A stretch of 64,000 nucleotides of DNA from Paracoccus seriniphilus (GTDB lineage: Bacteria; Pseudomonadota; Alphaproteobacteria; Rhodobacterales; Rhodobacteraceae), in assembly GCF_028553745.1 (NCBI RefSeq), contig NZ_CP067132.1:318501-382500 (forward strand), written 5' to 3'. How positions within the stretch are numbered: position 1 is the stretch's first letter; each line of letters begins with the position of its first letter. Positions 33,931 through 42,854 of the stretch are shown one piece after another. Made by a program: the position numbers and the translations under genes. Below the pieces are notes generated by a model. The model was not told the DNA's origin. It ran no database searches and saw only the letters and a program-made list of their open reading frames with translations.

Positions 33931-35148
33931 GTGACGACGACCGATCCAAAATTGCGCAGCTGGGTAGAGACTGCGAATTCGCCGGATTGCGATTTTCCAA
34001 TACAGAACTTGCCTTTCGGCGTTTTTTCGGTGGCGGGCGACACGCCACGCTGCGGGGTCGCCATCGGCGACAGGATTGTCGATCTGGCGGCCTGCGAGGC
34101 GGGCGGTTTTCTGCAGGCGGGCGGCACCTTTTCGCGTCCGCATCTGAATGATTTCATCGCATTGGGCCGCGCGACATGGGATGATATCCGGCAACGTCTG
34201 ACGGCGTTGCTGGCCGAAGATGGCGAGCGGAACCTGCCGCTGGTCGCCATGGGTGATGCGACCATGCATCTGCCGGTGACCGTGACCGAGTTCACGGATT
34301 TCTATGCCTCGAAGAACCACGCCTTCAATGTCGGGGTTCTGTTCCGTGGCCCCGAAAACGCCCTGCCGGCGCAATGGACCCATATGCCTATCGGCTATAA
34401 CGGGCGGGCGTCCTCGGTCGTCGTCTCGGGGACCGATATTCACCGGCCGATGGGGCAGGTGAAGGGCGAAAGGGGGCCCGTGTGGTCACCATGCCGCCGT
34501 CTTGATCTGGAACTGGAACTGGGTGCCATCGTCGGCGCGAACAGCGCCATGGGCGATCGGGTCAGCGTGGCAGAGGCCGAGCAGATGATCTTTGGTTATG
34601 TCCTGCTGAACGACTGGTCGGCGCGTGATCTGCAGGCCTGGGAATATCAGCCTCTTGGGCCGTTTCAGGCCAAGGCCTTTGGCACCACGATCAGCCCCTG
34701 GATCGTGACCCAGGCCGCGCTGGAGCCATTCCGCTGCGAGGGCGCGGCGCGTGTCAATGAACTGCTGCCCTATCTGCAGGAAGAACGGCCGGGCTTTTAT
34801 GACATGCAGGTCGGCTGGTCCATGAATGGTCAGAAGATGGCGCAGACGAATTACAACGTGATGTATTATTCCAGCGCCCAGCAACTGGCCCATCACACCG
34901 AATCCGGCTGTCCGATGCGGGTCGGAGATCTGTTGGGCTCAGGCACGATCTCGGGGCCGGAATTGAATCAGACCGGTGCCTTGCTGGAGATGACCCAGGG
35001 CGGCAAGAACCCCGTCACGGTCAATGGTGTCCCGCGCAGCTTCATCGAGGACGGGGATGAGATCGCTCTGTTCGGCTATGCCGAAGGCGAGGGATATCGC
35101 ATCGGTTTCGGACCGTGCACGGGCAAGATCCTGCCCGCGAAGGCCTGA
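33931..35148 (+). CDS. fahA: Fumarylacetoacetase
   Basis: 405 residues from a GTG start with an AGGAG ribosome-binding site. Metal and catalytic residues typical of FAH are seen in FTDFYASKNHAFNVG (Asp and the active-site His), LDLELELGAIVG (two Glu) and LLNDWSARDLQAWEYQPLGPFQAKAF (Asp, then the substrate-site Lys region). It splits 4-fumarylacetoacetate into fumarate and acetoacetate, the last step of the pathway. The isomerase gene follows after two bases. Confidence 0.96.
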   Translation: MTTTDPKLRSWVETANSPDCDFPIQNLPFGVFSVAGDTPRCGVAIGDRIVDLAACEAGGFLQAGGTFSRPHLNDFIALGRATWDDIRQRLTALLAEDGERNLPLVAMGDATMHLPVTVTEFTDFYASKNHAFNVGVLFRGPENALPAQWTHMPIGYNGRASSVVVSGTDIHRPMGQVKGERGPVWSPCRRLDLELELGAIVGANSAMGDRVSVAEAEQMIFGYVLLNDWSARDLQAWEYQPLGPFQAKAFGTTISPWIVTQAALEPFRCEGAARVNELLPYLQEERPGFYDMQVGWSMNGQKMAQTNYNVMYYSSAQQLAHHTESGCPMRVGDLLGSGTISGPELNQTGALLEMTQGGKNPVTVNGVPRSFIEDGDEIALFGYAEGEGYRIGFGPCTGKILPAKA

Positions 35149-35150
35149 CC

Positions 35151-35852
35151 ATGGCAGAGCGGGCCGAACAGCTGGCGCAGGACCAGCAGATTGTCTTGTA
35201 TGACTACTGGCGCTCTTCCGCATCCTATCGGGTGCGGATTGCCTTGGGCCTGAAGGGGCTGAGCTTTCGCAGCATCTCTGTCGATCTGGTGGCAGGCAGC
35301 CATCACGACGGGGCGCATCTGGCGCGCAATCCGCAAGGGCTGGTTCCGGCGATTGAAATCGACGGGCTGATGCTGACGCAGTCGCTGGCGATTCTGGAAT
35401 ATCTGGAGGAAAGCCGCCCCGGGCATCCGCTCCTGCCGGCCGACCCCGCGCAGCGTGCCCATGTGCGGGCGCTGTCCTTGGCCATTGCCTGCGAGATTCA
35501 CCCACTGTCCAACCTTGGCGTGCTGAAAAAGGTTGAAGGATTGGCCGGAGCCCAGGCTCGCGCGACATGGAACCGCGACAATATCCGTCGCGGTCTGGAA
35601 GCGGTCGAGGCCATGTTGGAGAGGTCGGAATTTTCCGGGCGCTTCTGTCTGGGTGAGCGGCCCGGCATGGCCGATTGCACGCTGATTCCCCAGCTTTACA
35701 ATGCGACGCGCTGGGGGGTGAATTTCGACGATCTTGGCCGGATCTGCGCGGTGGCGCAGTCCTGTGACGACGTGCCGGCCTTTGTTGCGGCGCGACCGGA
35801 AAATTTTGATCCCTCGCGGGAGGCGAGGGAGCTACAGGGAGAGACGAAATGA
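35151..35852 (+). CDS. maiA: Maleylacetoacetate isomerase (GST zeta family)
   Basis: 233 residues. After a 14-residue lead comes the thioredoxin-like domain with the zeta-class motif SSASYRVRIALGLKG. NPQGLVPAIEIDG (cis-Pro) and QSLAILEYLEE (glutathione gamma-Glu site) follow, then the helical C-domain with FCLGERPGMADCTLIPQ. It isomerises maleylacetoacetate to fumarylacetoacetate using glutathione. The stop overlaps the TRAP binding-protein start by ATGA, so transport and catabolism are one transcript. Confidence 0.93.
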   Translation: MAERAEQLAQDQQIVLYDYWRSSASYRVRIALGLKGLSFRSISVDLVAGSHHDGAHLARNPQGLVPAIEIDGLMLTQSLAILEYLEESRPGHPLLPADPAQRAHVRALSLAIACEIHPLSNLGVLKKVEGLAGAQARATWNRDNIRRGLEAVEAMLERSEFSGRFCLGERPGMADCTLIPQLYNATRWGVNFDDLGRICAVAQSCDDVPAFVAARPENFDPSREARELQGETK

Positions 35853-36853
35853 AACCGCTGAAGCTTGCACTTGCCGGACTGCTGCTGTCTTCGACGCCAT
35901 TGATGGCGGAAGAGTTGATCCTGTCATCCTGGCTGCCGCCGAAACATCCGATCGTCGTCAATGCCATCGAACCCTGGGCCGAAGAGGTCGAGAAAGTCAC
36001 CGATGGCCGCGTGACCGTGCGGATCATGGGCAAGCCGCTTGGCAGCCCGCCGGCGCATTTCGACATGGCGCGCGACGGCATTGCCGATGTCACCTATGGG
36101 TTGCATTCCTTTACCGAGGATGATCGCTTTACCCGTGCCCGCCTGGGCCAGTTCAGCTTCCTTGGGGATGACGCAATTGCCAATTCCAGGGCCTATTGGA
36201 AGATCTATGGTCAGGATCTGGATGCGGCCGAAGAGCATAAGGGCACGCATCTTCTGGGGTTGTTCATGCATGGGCCGGGATTGCTGCACAACAATGTCCG
36301 CAAGATCGAAAAGCCCGAGGACCTGGCCGGTCTGAAGATCCGCGTTCCGGGCGGATATGTCGGCGATCTGGTGTCCTCGCTGGGGGCGGCGCCGCTGTTC
36401 ATGTCCTCGACCGAGGTTTATGAGAAGCTGTCCCGTGGCGTGATTGACGGCGTGGCCTTCACCTATGAGGCCATGACCGCCTTCAACCTGACCGATTACA
36501 TCAAATATTCGATGACCGTGCCGGGCGGGATCTATAACACCACTTGGTTCTTCGTGATCAACGAGGACAAATGGGAAAGCCTGTCCGAGGAAGACCGCGC
36601 TGCCATTGACGCGATTTCCGGCGAGGCCTTCGCGGAACTGGTCGGGCAGGCATGGAATGATGCCGATACTGCCGCGCTTGCGGAAGTGGGTGACAAGGTC
36701 GATTTCTACGAAGCCAGCCCCGAGGTCGTTTCGGCGTTGCGTGACTCGGGAGCTTCTCTTGAACAGGACTGGGCTGGCAGTCTGGGCGAGGGCCATGATG
36801 GATTGGCGGCGCTGGCCAAGTTCCGCGAGATGACGGGTGTGAAGGTGGAATGA
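35849..36853 (+). CDS. TRAP transporter substrate-binding protein (DctP family)
   Basis: 334 residues with a signal peptide ending PLMA-EE. The DctP fold is supported by LSSWLPPKHPIVVNAIEPWAEEVEKVTDGRV at the start. The central EDLAGLKIRVPGG contains the conserved Arg that clamps the ligand carboxylate, and GVIDGVAFTYEAM follows. Translational coupling to the isomerase gene makes an aromatic acid such as 3-hydroxyphenylacetate or homogentisate the likely ligand; this is inferred. Confidence 0.93.
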   Translation: MKPLKLALAGLLLSSTPLMAEELILSSWLPPKHPIVVNAIEPWAEEVEKVTDGRVTVRIMGKPLGSPPAHFDMARDGIADVTYGLHSFTEDDRFTRARLGQFSFLGDDAIANSRAYWKIYGQDLDAAEEHKGTHLLGLFMHGPGLLHNNVRKIEKPEDLAGLKIRVPGGYVGDLVSSLGAAPLFMSSTEVYEKLSRGVIDGVAFTYEAMTAFNLTDYIKYSMTVPGGIYNTTWFFVINEDKWESLSEEDRAAIDAISGEAFAELVGQAWNDADTAALAEVGDKVDFYEASPEVVSALRDSGASLEQDWAGSLGEGHDGLAALAKFREMTGVKVE

Positions 36854-37362
36854 GCGGTCCTGACCTGATGGCCGGTGGCAGCGCTCCGGATGGTGATCCG
36901 GGGCGGCGCCACCGGCACAGCATATGGTATCGCGTTCTGGCGGGGGTTTCGGCCCTGATGATCGCGATGCTGGTCGGCGTGACCTGCTATGATGTCATCG
37001 GCCGCTATGTCTTCAACCATCCTTTCGGCGGCGCCTATGAGCTGACGCAGATGTTGCTGGCCGCGCTGGTCTTTGTGGCCCTGCCGTTGACCAGTGCCGA
37101 TGGCGCCCATGTCGAGGTCGATCTGGCGCTGCATCTGTTTCCGCGCCGGGTCCAACGCCTTCTGGGGCGGTTGGCCGGTTTCGCGTCGGCGGTGGTGTTG
37201 TTCTATTTCTCATATCGTCTGGTGCTGATCGGGCTGGATCAATGGCATGACGGCACGCGCAGCGCGTCGCTGGCCCTGCCCATGGCACCGCTGGCATTTC
37301 TGGCCGCGGCAAGCTGCGTCCTGTCGGCTGTTGCGATGATTTTGCGCCGGGAGGCCGCATGA
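36850..37362 (+). CDS. TRAP transporter small permease (DctQ family)
   Basis: 170 residues with four membrane helices, overlapping both neighbours by four bases. The YDVIGRYVFNHPFGGAYELTQMLLAALVFVALP segment is characteristic of DctQ. It links the binding protein and the large permease. Confidence 0.92.
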   Translation: MSGPDLMAGGSAPDGDPGRRHRHSIWYRVLAGVSALMIAMLVGVTCYDVIGRYVFNHPFGGAYELTQMLLAALVFVALPLTSADGAHVEVDLALHLFPRRVQRLLGRLAGFASAVVLFYFSYRLVLIGLDQWHDGTRSASLALPMAPLAFLAAASCVLSAVAMILRREAA

Positions 37363-38669
37363 CTATTTCCCTGATCGCGCTGGCCATCCTGTTGCTGCTG
37401 GTCTTCGCGCGCGTTCCCATCGCCTTTGCGATGGCCATCGTCGGAGGCATCGGCTTTGGCCTGTTGCGCGGCTGGGGTCCGGCCGGGGCCATGGTCGGGA
37501 ATGCGGTGTTCGAAACCGGGCTGAACTATTCCCTGTCGGTCGTGCCGCTGTTCATATTCATGGGCAATGTGCTGGCCGGTTCGGGCATTGCGCAGGGGCT
37601 GTTTTCTGCCGCCGACCGTGTTTTTGGCCGGATGCGGGGCGGGCTGGCCATGGCGACGGTGATGTCCTGCGGCGGATTTTCGGCTGTCTGCGGATCTTCC
37701 CTGGCGACGGCGGCCACGATGTCCAAGGTGACGATGCCCTCGATGCGTCGTTTCGGCTATTCCGACAGTCTGGCGACGGGGGCGATAGCTGCGGGGGGCA
37801 CGCTTGGCATTCTGATCCCGCCTTCGGTCGTGCTGATCATCTTTGGCCTGCTGACCGAGGCCGATATCGGCAAGCTGTTCCTTGCGGGCATCATTCCCGG
37901 CATCCTGGGCATCATCGGCTATCTGCTGGCGGTGATGGTGGCGGTCCGCCTGAAGCCCGACCTGGCGCCCGAGGTCAAGGAAGTTCAGCCGATGACACGG
38001 CGCGACGCGGTCAGCGTGGCGGCGGTTCTGGGGTTGTTCGTCTTCATCATGGCGGGAATCTATGGCGGTTTCTTCACGCCGATCGAGGCCGCAGGCATGG
38101 GCGCGGCCATGGCGCTGTTGATCGCCATGGCGACGGGCGGCTTGACACGCGGCGCGTTGTGGAACGCCCTTGTTGACAGTGCCACGGCCTCGGCGATGAT
38201 CTTTGCCATCATCATCGGAGCCGAGATCTTCAGCAATTTCGTGACATTCGCCGGTCTGCCCGACAGCCTGAGTGATATTGTCGGCGCTCTTGGATTGTCG
38301 CCCTGGACGGTGCTGTTGGTGATCGTGCTGATCTATATGGTGCTGGGATGTTTTCTGGAAAGCCTGTCGATGATCCTGCTGACGGTGCCGGTCTTCTATC
38401 CGCTGGTCGCGAATCTGGATTTCGGGCTGGCGGTGCTGCAGGATCCCGACGCCGTGCTGATCTGGTTCGCGATCATCGTGGTGGTGGTCACCGAAATCAG
38501 CCTGATCACCCCGCCCATCGGCATGAATGTCTTTGTGCTGCGCTCGGTCCTGCCGGATATCGCGCTGGGAACCATCTTTCGGGGAGTCTTCGTCTTCTGG
38601 GTGGCCGATATCATCCGCCTTGCGCTGATCATCGCATTGCCGGTGCTGTCGCTCTATCTGACCCGCTGA
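37359..38669 (+). CDS. TRAP transporter large permease (DctM family)
   Basis: 436 residues, about twelve membrane helices. DctM hallmarks include SVVPLFIFMGNVLAGSGIAQGLF, GGTLGILIPPSVVLIIFGLLTEADIGKLFLAGIIPGI and the late TPPIGMNVFVL. It carries out sodium-driven uptake of the acid bound by the DctP partner. It is the last gene of the homogentisate operon. Confidence 0.94.
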   Translation: MTISLIALAILLLLVFARVPIAFAMAIVGGIGFGLLRGWGPAGAMVGNAVFETGLNYSLSVVPLFIFMGNVLAGSGIAQGLFSAADRVFGRMRGGLAMATVMSCGGFSAVCGSSLATAATMSKVTMPSMRRFGYSDSLATGAIAAGGTLGILIPPSVVLIIFGLLTEADIGKLFLAGIIPGILGIIGYLLAVMVAVRLKPDLAPEVKEVQPMTRRDAVSVAAVLGLFVFIMAGIYGGFFTPIEAAGMGAAMALLIAMATGGLTRGALWNALVDSATASAMIFAIIIGAEIFSNFVTFAGLPDSLSDIVGALGLSPWTVLLVIVLIYMVLGCFLESLSMILLTVPVFYPLVANLDFGLAVLQDPDAVLIWFAIIVVVVTEISLITPPIGMNVFVLRSVLPDIALGTIFRGVFVFWVADIIRLALIIALPVLSLYLTR

Positions 38670-38764
38670 TCACAGGACGCCTTACGCTATGGGGCGGGCC
38701 TGTGTAACATTGGACCCGACCCGGATGAGGCACCGATGACACGACAGATACTGCCCGCAGAGCC

Positions 38765-39970
38765 ATGCGGTCGCATGGCACGATGACCCCTTTGCGGATC
38801 GACAATGAGACGGCTCGGCACCTGTGGCTGGACAGTCAGGGGCTGGGTGCCCCGCCCACCGGACCGCTGGATGTCGCCGGGATGATCAGACGGCTGGGCT
38901 TTGTTCAGCTTGATTCAATCCAGATCGTCTCGCGCGCGCATCATCATATCCTCTGGAGCCGCAATCAGAAATATCGCGAGCCGATGCTGGACCGGGTGAT
39001 GTCGCGCGACCGTGCGGTGTTCGAACATTTCACCCATGATGCCTCGGTGATCCCGATGGAATTCCTGCCGATCTGGCAGCGACAGTTCCGGCGCAAGCGC
39101 GAGTATCTGGACAAGGCCAGCTGGTTCAGGGGCTTGCCCGACGCGGCTGAACGTGCGGCGATCCGCGACCGGATTGAGGCCGAAGGGCCGCTGTCGACGC
39201 ATGATTTCGACAGCAAGGTGACCGACCGGACGCATATGTGGGCGCGTCCACCCCATAAACTGGCGCTGGATTACATGTGGTATGCGGGCGAATTGGCAAC
39301 ATGCCACCGCGTGAATTTTACCAAGTTCTATGATTTGGCCGAACGTGTCTTTCCCCGGCATTTGCGGGAGGAAGAGATACCGGAAAGTGAACAGGTTTCC
39401 CGCCTGTGCCATGAAGCGCTGGACCGGCTTGGCTTTGCCAGCGTGACCGAGCTGCAAAAGTTCTGGGACGCGGCCACCCGCGCCGAGGTGCAGGCCTGGG
39501 CCGCCAGAGCCGAAGGGCTGCGCCGCGTCGAGGTCCAGACGGCGCGGGGCGACTGGATCGATGCTTTGGCCTCTGCCGATATTGATGACCGCATCGCGGG
39601 GCTGACGGGTTCGGGGTCGCGGGTGCGGGTGCTGAACCCCTTTGATCCGGCCATCCGCGATCGGGCGCGTCTGCAGCGGCTGTTCGGCTTTGACTATCGC
39701 GTCGAGATGTTCGTTCCCGCCGCCAAACGCATCTGGGGCTATTACGTCTTTCCCCTGCTGGAAGGCAGCCGGTTCACCGGACGTATCGAGATCAAGGCCG
39801 ACCGCAAGAAGGGGCGGCTTGACGTGTTGAACTTCTGGCCCGAACCGGGCCTGCGCTGGACCCCGGCGCGACTGGGCCGGCTGGAGGCCGAACTGTCGCG
39901 CCTGACGCGACTGGCAGGGGTGGTCGATGTGCATTGGTCTGCCGAGGCCCGATGCGCAGCCGGTGCGTAA
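38765..39970 (+). CDS. YcaQ-family winged-helix DNA glycosylase-like protein
   Basis: About 401 residues (ATG at 38783 is an alternative start; neither has a good ribosome-binding site). The tandem winged-helix HTH_42 architecture and the QxD catalytic motif (GFVQLDSIQIVSRAHHHILWSRN, residues about 45-68) match E. coli YcaQ, which unhooks interstrand cross-links. The family also has AlkX/AZL-type members acting on other bulky or alkylated bases. It is unrelated to the catabolic genes around it. Confidence 0.87.
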   Translation: MRSHGTMTPLRIDNETARHLWLDSQGLGAPPTGPLDVAGMIRRLGFVQLDSIQIVSRAHHHILWSRNQKYREPMLDRVMSRDRAVFEHFTHDASVIPMEFLPIWQRQFRRKREYLDKASWFRGLPDAAERAAIRDRIEAEGPLSTHDFDSKVTDRTHMWARPPHKLALDYMWYAGELATCHRVNFTKFYDLAERVFPRHLREEEIPESEQVSRLCHEALDRLGFASVTELQKFWDAATRAEVQAWAARAEGLRRVEVQTARGDWIDALASADIDDRIAGLTGSGSRVRVLNPFDPAIRDRARLQRLFGFDYRVEMFVPAAKRIWGYYVFPLLEGSRFTGRIEIKADRKKGRLDVLNFWPEPGLRWTPARLGRLEAELSRLTRLAGVVDVHWSAEARCAAGA

Positions 39971-40108
39971 ATGCCGCCGGTTCGGTGTCCTGTTTCATCC
40001 CCATCCGATTGCAGGCATTGTCCGGCTTCACATGCTGACACCATGCATTGACCACCAATCTGGATCGTCCCGGGCAGGGCGGTCCCATCGAAGAGGAAAG
40101 ACCGGCAC

Positions 40109-41107
40109 ATGAAAGCCATCGTCAATACCCAGCGCGGCAGGGCGACCGAAACCCTGCATCTTGTCGAGATTGACCGACCCGAACCCGCTGCCGGTGAGGT
40201 CCGGGTGGCCCTTCGCACCTCGGGGGTGAACCCCTCGGACTGCAAGCTGCGCAGCGGAGTTCAGGGGCCGATGGTCGCGGATCGTGTGGTTGTCCACAAT
40301 GACGGTGCGGGTGTGATCGAGGCAGTTGGGTCGGGCGTCGATCCCTCGCGCGTCGGTCAGAGGGTCTGGCTGTATAACGTCAACCGTTCTGCCGATGGCA
40401 CCAGCCAGGGGGTGCGGGGAACGGCTGCCGAACAGGTCTGCGTTCCTGCGGAACTGGCGGCTGAACTGCCCGACGGGATCGGCTTTGATGCCGGGGCCTG
40501 CCTGGGGGTGCCGGCGATGACGGCGCATCGGGCGCTGTTCTGGGCCGGGCCGCTGCGTGACAAGACGGTCATGGTGACAGGTGGCGCAGGGGCCGTGGGA
40601 CATATGGCGGTCCAGATGGCCGCAGCGGCGGGCGCGCGCGTGGTCGCGACGGTCAGTTCGGATCAAAAGGCCGAAATAGCCCGGCAGGCCGGTGCCGAGA
40701 TTGTTCTGAACTATCGTCAGGGTGATCTGGCTGAACAGATCCTGTCCGTTCTGGGTGAAAGATCCATCGACCATCTCGTGGATGTCGATTTTGCCGCCCA
40801 TGTCGACATTCTGCCCCGCATCATGCGTTCCGGCGGCAACGTGGGTGCCTATGCGACCGCCAGCAATCTGACCCCCGCCTTTCCCTTCTATCCGCTGGCC
40901 ATGACGAATATCGCCATCCATCTGGTCTTTGTCTATGCGTTGCTGCAGGCGCAGAAGGATCAGGCGATTTCCGAGATCAACACCTTCCTGCGCGAGGGCA
41001 AGTTGAAACCGCTGATTGCAGAGCGCCTTGCCCTTGCCGAGGCCGCTGCCGCACATGAGGCCATTGAAAGTGGCCGATTGATCGGAAATGTGATCCTTGA
41101 AATCTGA
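40109..41107 (+). CDS. Quinone oxidoreductase-like MDR protein
   Basis: 332 residues of the zinc-free MDR family: N-terminal GroES-like domain with RTSGVNPSDCKLRSG, then the cofactor loop VTGGAGAVGHMAVQMAAAAGARVVATVSS near residue 155 and the late RLIGNVILEI. These enzymes reduce quinones or unsaturated carbonyls with NADPH. The start has an AGAGGAAAG ribosome-binding site. A strong bidirectional terminator follows. Confidence 0.88.
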   Translation: MKAIVNTQRGRATETLHLVEIDRPEPAAGEVRVALRTSGVNPSDCKLRSGVQGPMVADRVVVHNDGAGVIEAVGSGVDPSRVGQRVWLYNVNRSADGTSQGVRGTAAEQVCVPAELAAELPDGIGFDAGACLGVPAMTAHRALFWAGPLRDKTVMVTGGAGAVGHMAVQMAAAAGARVVATVSSDQKAEIARQAGAEIVLNYRQGDLAEQILSVLGERSIDHLVDVDFAAHVDILPRIMRSGGNVGAYATASNLTPAFPFYPLAMTNIAIHLVFVYALLQAQKDQAISEINTFLREGKLKPLIAERLALAEAAAAHEAIESGRLIGNVILEI

Positions 41108-41116
41108 CCTGGCGTG

Positions 41117-41150
41117 ATCTGCGGCAGCCTTTTGAAAAGCTGCCGCAGAT
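41117..41150. terminator. Bidirectional terminator between convergent genes
   Basis: A perfect 12-bp stem ATCTGCGGCAGC/GCTGCCGCAGAT encloses a CTTTTGAAAA loop. It lies in the 48-bp gap between the MDR gene (+) and the sulfatase gene (-) and would end transcripts from both sides. Confidence 0.75.
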
Positions 41151-41155
41151 TGGTC

Positions 41156-42700
41156 TCAACAGCCCGCTTGTGCGGCCAGATGCTGGTCGGTCATGCCCAG
41201 ACGCGCCAATTGCTCGACCGGGTATCCTTCTTCGTCCATCATCTGGCGCGCCAGTTGCATCATCCGACGGCGGTCATCGTCATGGCTGTCCCACAGGTTC
41301 TGTTCCTGCCCCGGGTCGGAACTGCGGTGATACAGGAACGACTGATAGGTGCGCGGGTCGATGGTGATCGGTGTCTTCCATAGCGGCAGATCGACCGAAG
41401 GGTCGAAATAGCCCTGTTCGGCGGGTGCCTCGGGCGGGCGACCCACGCGGCCGTCAACCGGATTGTCCACGATCAGCGGGCGCGAAATCGCGGTCGAATA
41501 GGTGAACAGAGGCTCGCCCTCGACCGGGGCGCGGAACAGGGTCCAGTCGCCATCGGTCACGCAGAGTCCCTGTCCGAAGGTGCCATAGATCAGCGCCTCA
41601 TGCGGGCTGTCGCCGGTGCCAAGGATCATCGGCATCAGGCTTTTCGAATGGCGGTTCGACTCGGGGATCTCGCCTCCGGCGGCATCGATCAGCGTCGCAA
41701 ACAGGTCGACGGTCTGGCTCAGCCCACCGACATGGGCGCCCTTGCCGGGGTTCTGCGGGTGCCAGACCAGCAGCGGAATATTGGCGTGGCTGTCGTAATG
41801 CGGGAACTGTTTCCCAAAGGCCCGGCGTTCGCCCAGATCATGGCCATGATCGGTGGTAAAGACGATCATTGTGTCTTCCCACAGATCCAGCGCGTCCATC
41901 TTGGCCATCAACCGGCCAAGCCAGGTGTCCATCATCGTCACCTTGCCCATGTATTGGGCGCGCAGGAAATCCAGCTCTTCGGGGGTGGTCTCATCCATGA
42001 ACCGTTCCAGATCGGCATAGACCTGATAGGGCGGCCAGATGTTGAAATCGTCCTTCTTGCCGTCGGTATACATTGACGCATAGGGCTCGGGCACGTCGAA
42101 TGGTTCGTGGACGTCAAAGCATTCCACATGCAGGAAGAACGGCCCCTTGCGGGCATTCTCGTCCAGCCAGTCGCAGGCACCCTGCAGAACACGGGGCGCG
42201 AAGTAATCCTCTTCGCCTTTGAAATCGGCCACATTGGCAGCGTATTGGCGGATATGTTCGGCCGCGCGGTATTTGGCGACATTCCTGACCCATTGCGGGT
42301 CTTCCTTGCTGGAATCCGGCACCTTCCAGCTGTCGACCTCATGTCCGCGCACCATATGCAGCGACTGAAAGCCCTGCATGTAGCCGTTCGCCTCTTCTTC
42401 CCAGTAATGATAATGGTCGGTGACCATCGCGGTCATCATGCCGGTCTTGGCGATTTCCTTGGGCAGACGCGGGTCGAACACCTCCAGCCCGCCCCAGGGA
42501 CGCCACAGGAATTCCTTGCGCCCGGCCATGATCTCGCGCCGCGCTGGCATGCAGGGCAGGCTGCCGACGAAATGATCATCAAATATCTGGCAGCGTTGTG
42601 CCAGTCGGGTGATATTGGGCGTGCGGCAGGGCGTGTCGGGGTTGTAGATCGACAGACAGTCCTTGTTCAGACTGTCCACCAGGATGGTAATGATGTTCAT
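41156..42700 (-). CDS. Cytosolic sulfatase-family hydrolase
   Basis: 514 residues with no signal peptide. The formylglycine motif C-x-P-x-R is CMPAR at residues 50-54, followed by REIMAGR. Metal ligands are evident in the N-terminal ILVDSLN and in FTTDHGHDLGERRAFGKQ. It should hydrolyse a sulfate ester (phosphonate monoesters are an alternative in this superfamily) in the cytoplasm. It is third after a split transketolase on the same strand and divergent from a kinase/dehydrogenase/epimerase operon, so a sulfated sugar or polyol is a reasonable substrate guess. No formylglycine-generating enzyme is in the window. Confidence 0.88.
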   Translation of the reverse strand: MNIITILVDSLNKDCLSIYNPDTPCRTPNITRLAQRCQIFDDHFVGSLPCMPARREIMAGRKEFLWRPWGGLEVFDPRLPKEIAKTGMMTAMVTDHYHYWEEEANGYMQGFQSLHMVRGHEVDSWKVPDSSKEDPQWVRNVAKYRAAEHIRQYAANVADFKGEEDYFAPRVLQGACDWLDENARKGPFFLHVECFDVHEPFDVPEPYASMYTDGKKDDFNIWPPYQVYADLERFMDETTPEELDFLRAQYMGKVTMMDTWLGRLMAKMDALDLWEDTMIVFTTDHGHDLGERRAFGKQFPHYDSHANIPLLVWHPQNPGKGAHVGGLSQTVDLFATLIDAAGGEIPESNRHSKSLMPMILGTGDSPHEALIYGTFGQGLCVTDGDWTLFRAPVEGEPLFTYSTAISRPLIVDNPVDGRVGRPPEAPAEQGYFDPSVDLPLWKTPITIDPRTYQSFLYHRSSDPGQEQNLWDSHDDDRRRMMQLARQMMDEEGYPVEQLARLGMTDQHLAAQAGC

Positions 42701-42823
42701 GAGGTTTCCTCCCCCGGGGCTACGGGTCGTCTGGGTGCCTTGCAGAAGGTGAACGCCTGCAAGGCTTTGTCTTGTCTTGGCCGTTCAATGGATGCTCTGC
42801 GGGGCTGCCGCAAGAGTGAATGA

Positions 42824-42847
42824 GGGTGGCGGACAGCGCCGCCACCC
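42824..42847. terminator. Hairpin between transketolase and sulfatase genes
   Basis: Perfect 9-bp stem GGGTGGCGG/CCGCCACCC with loop ACAGCG, 7 bp beyond the end of the transketolase C-terminal gene and 123 bp before the sulfatase start. It lacks a U-tract and may attenuate rather than end the transcript, or stabilise the upstream mRNA. Confidence 0.5.
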
Positions 42848-42854
42848 GTCATGC

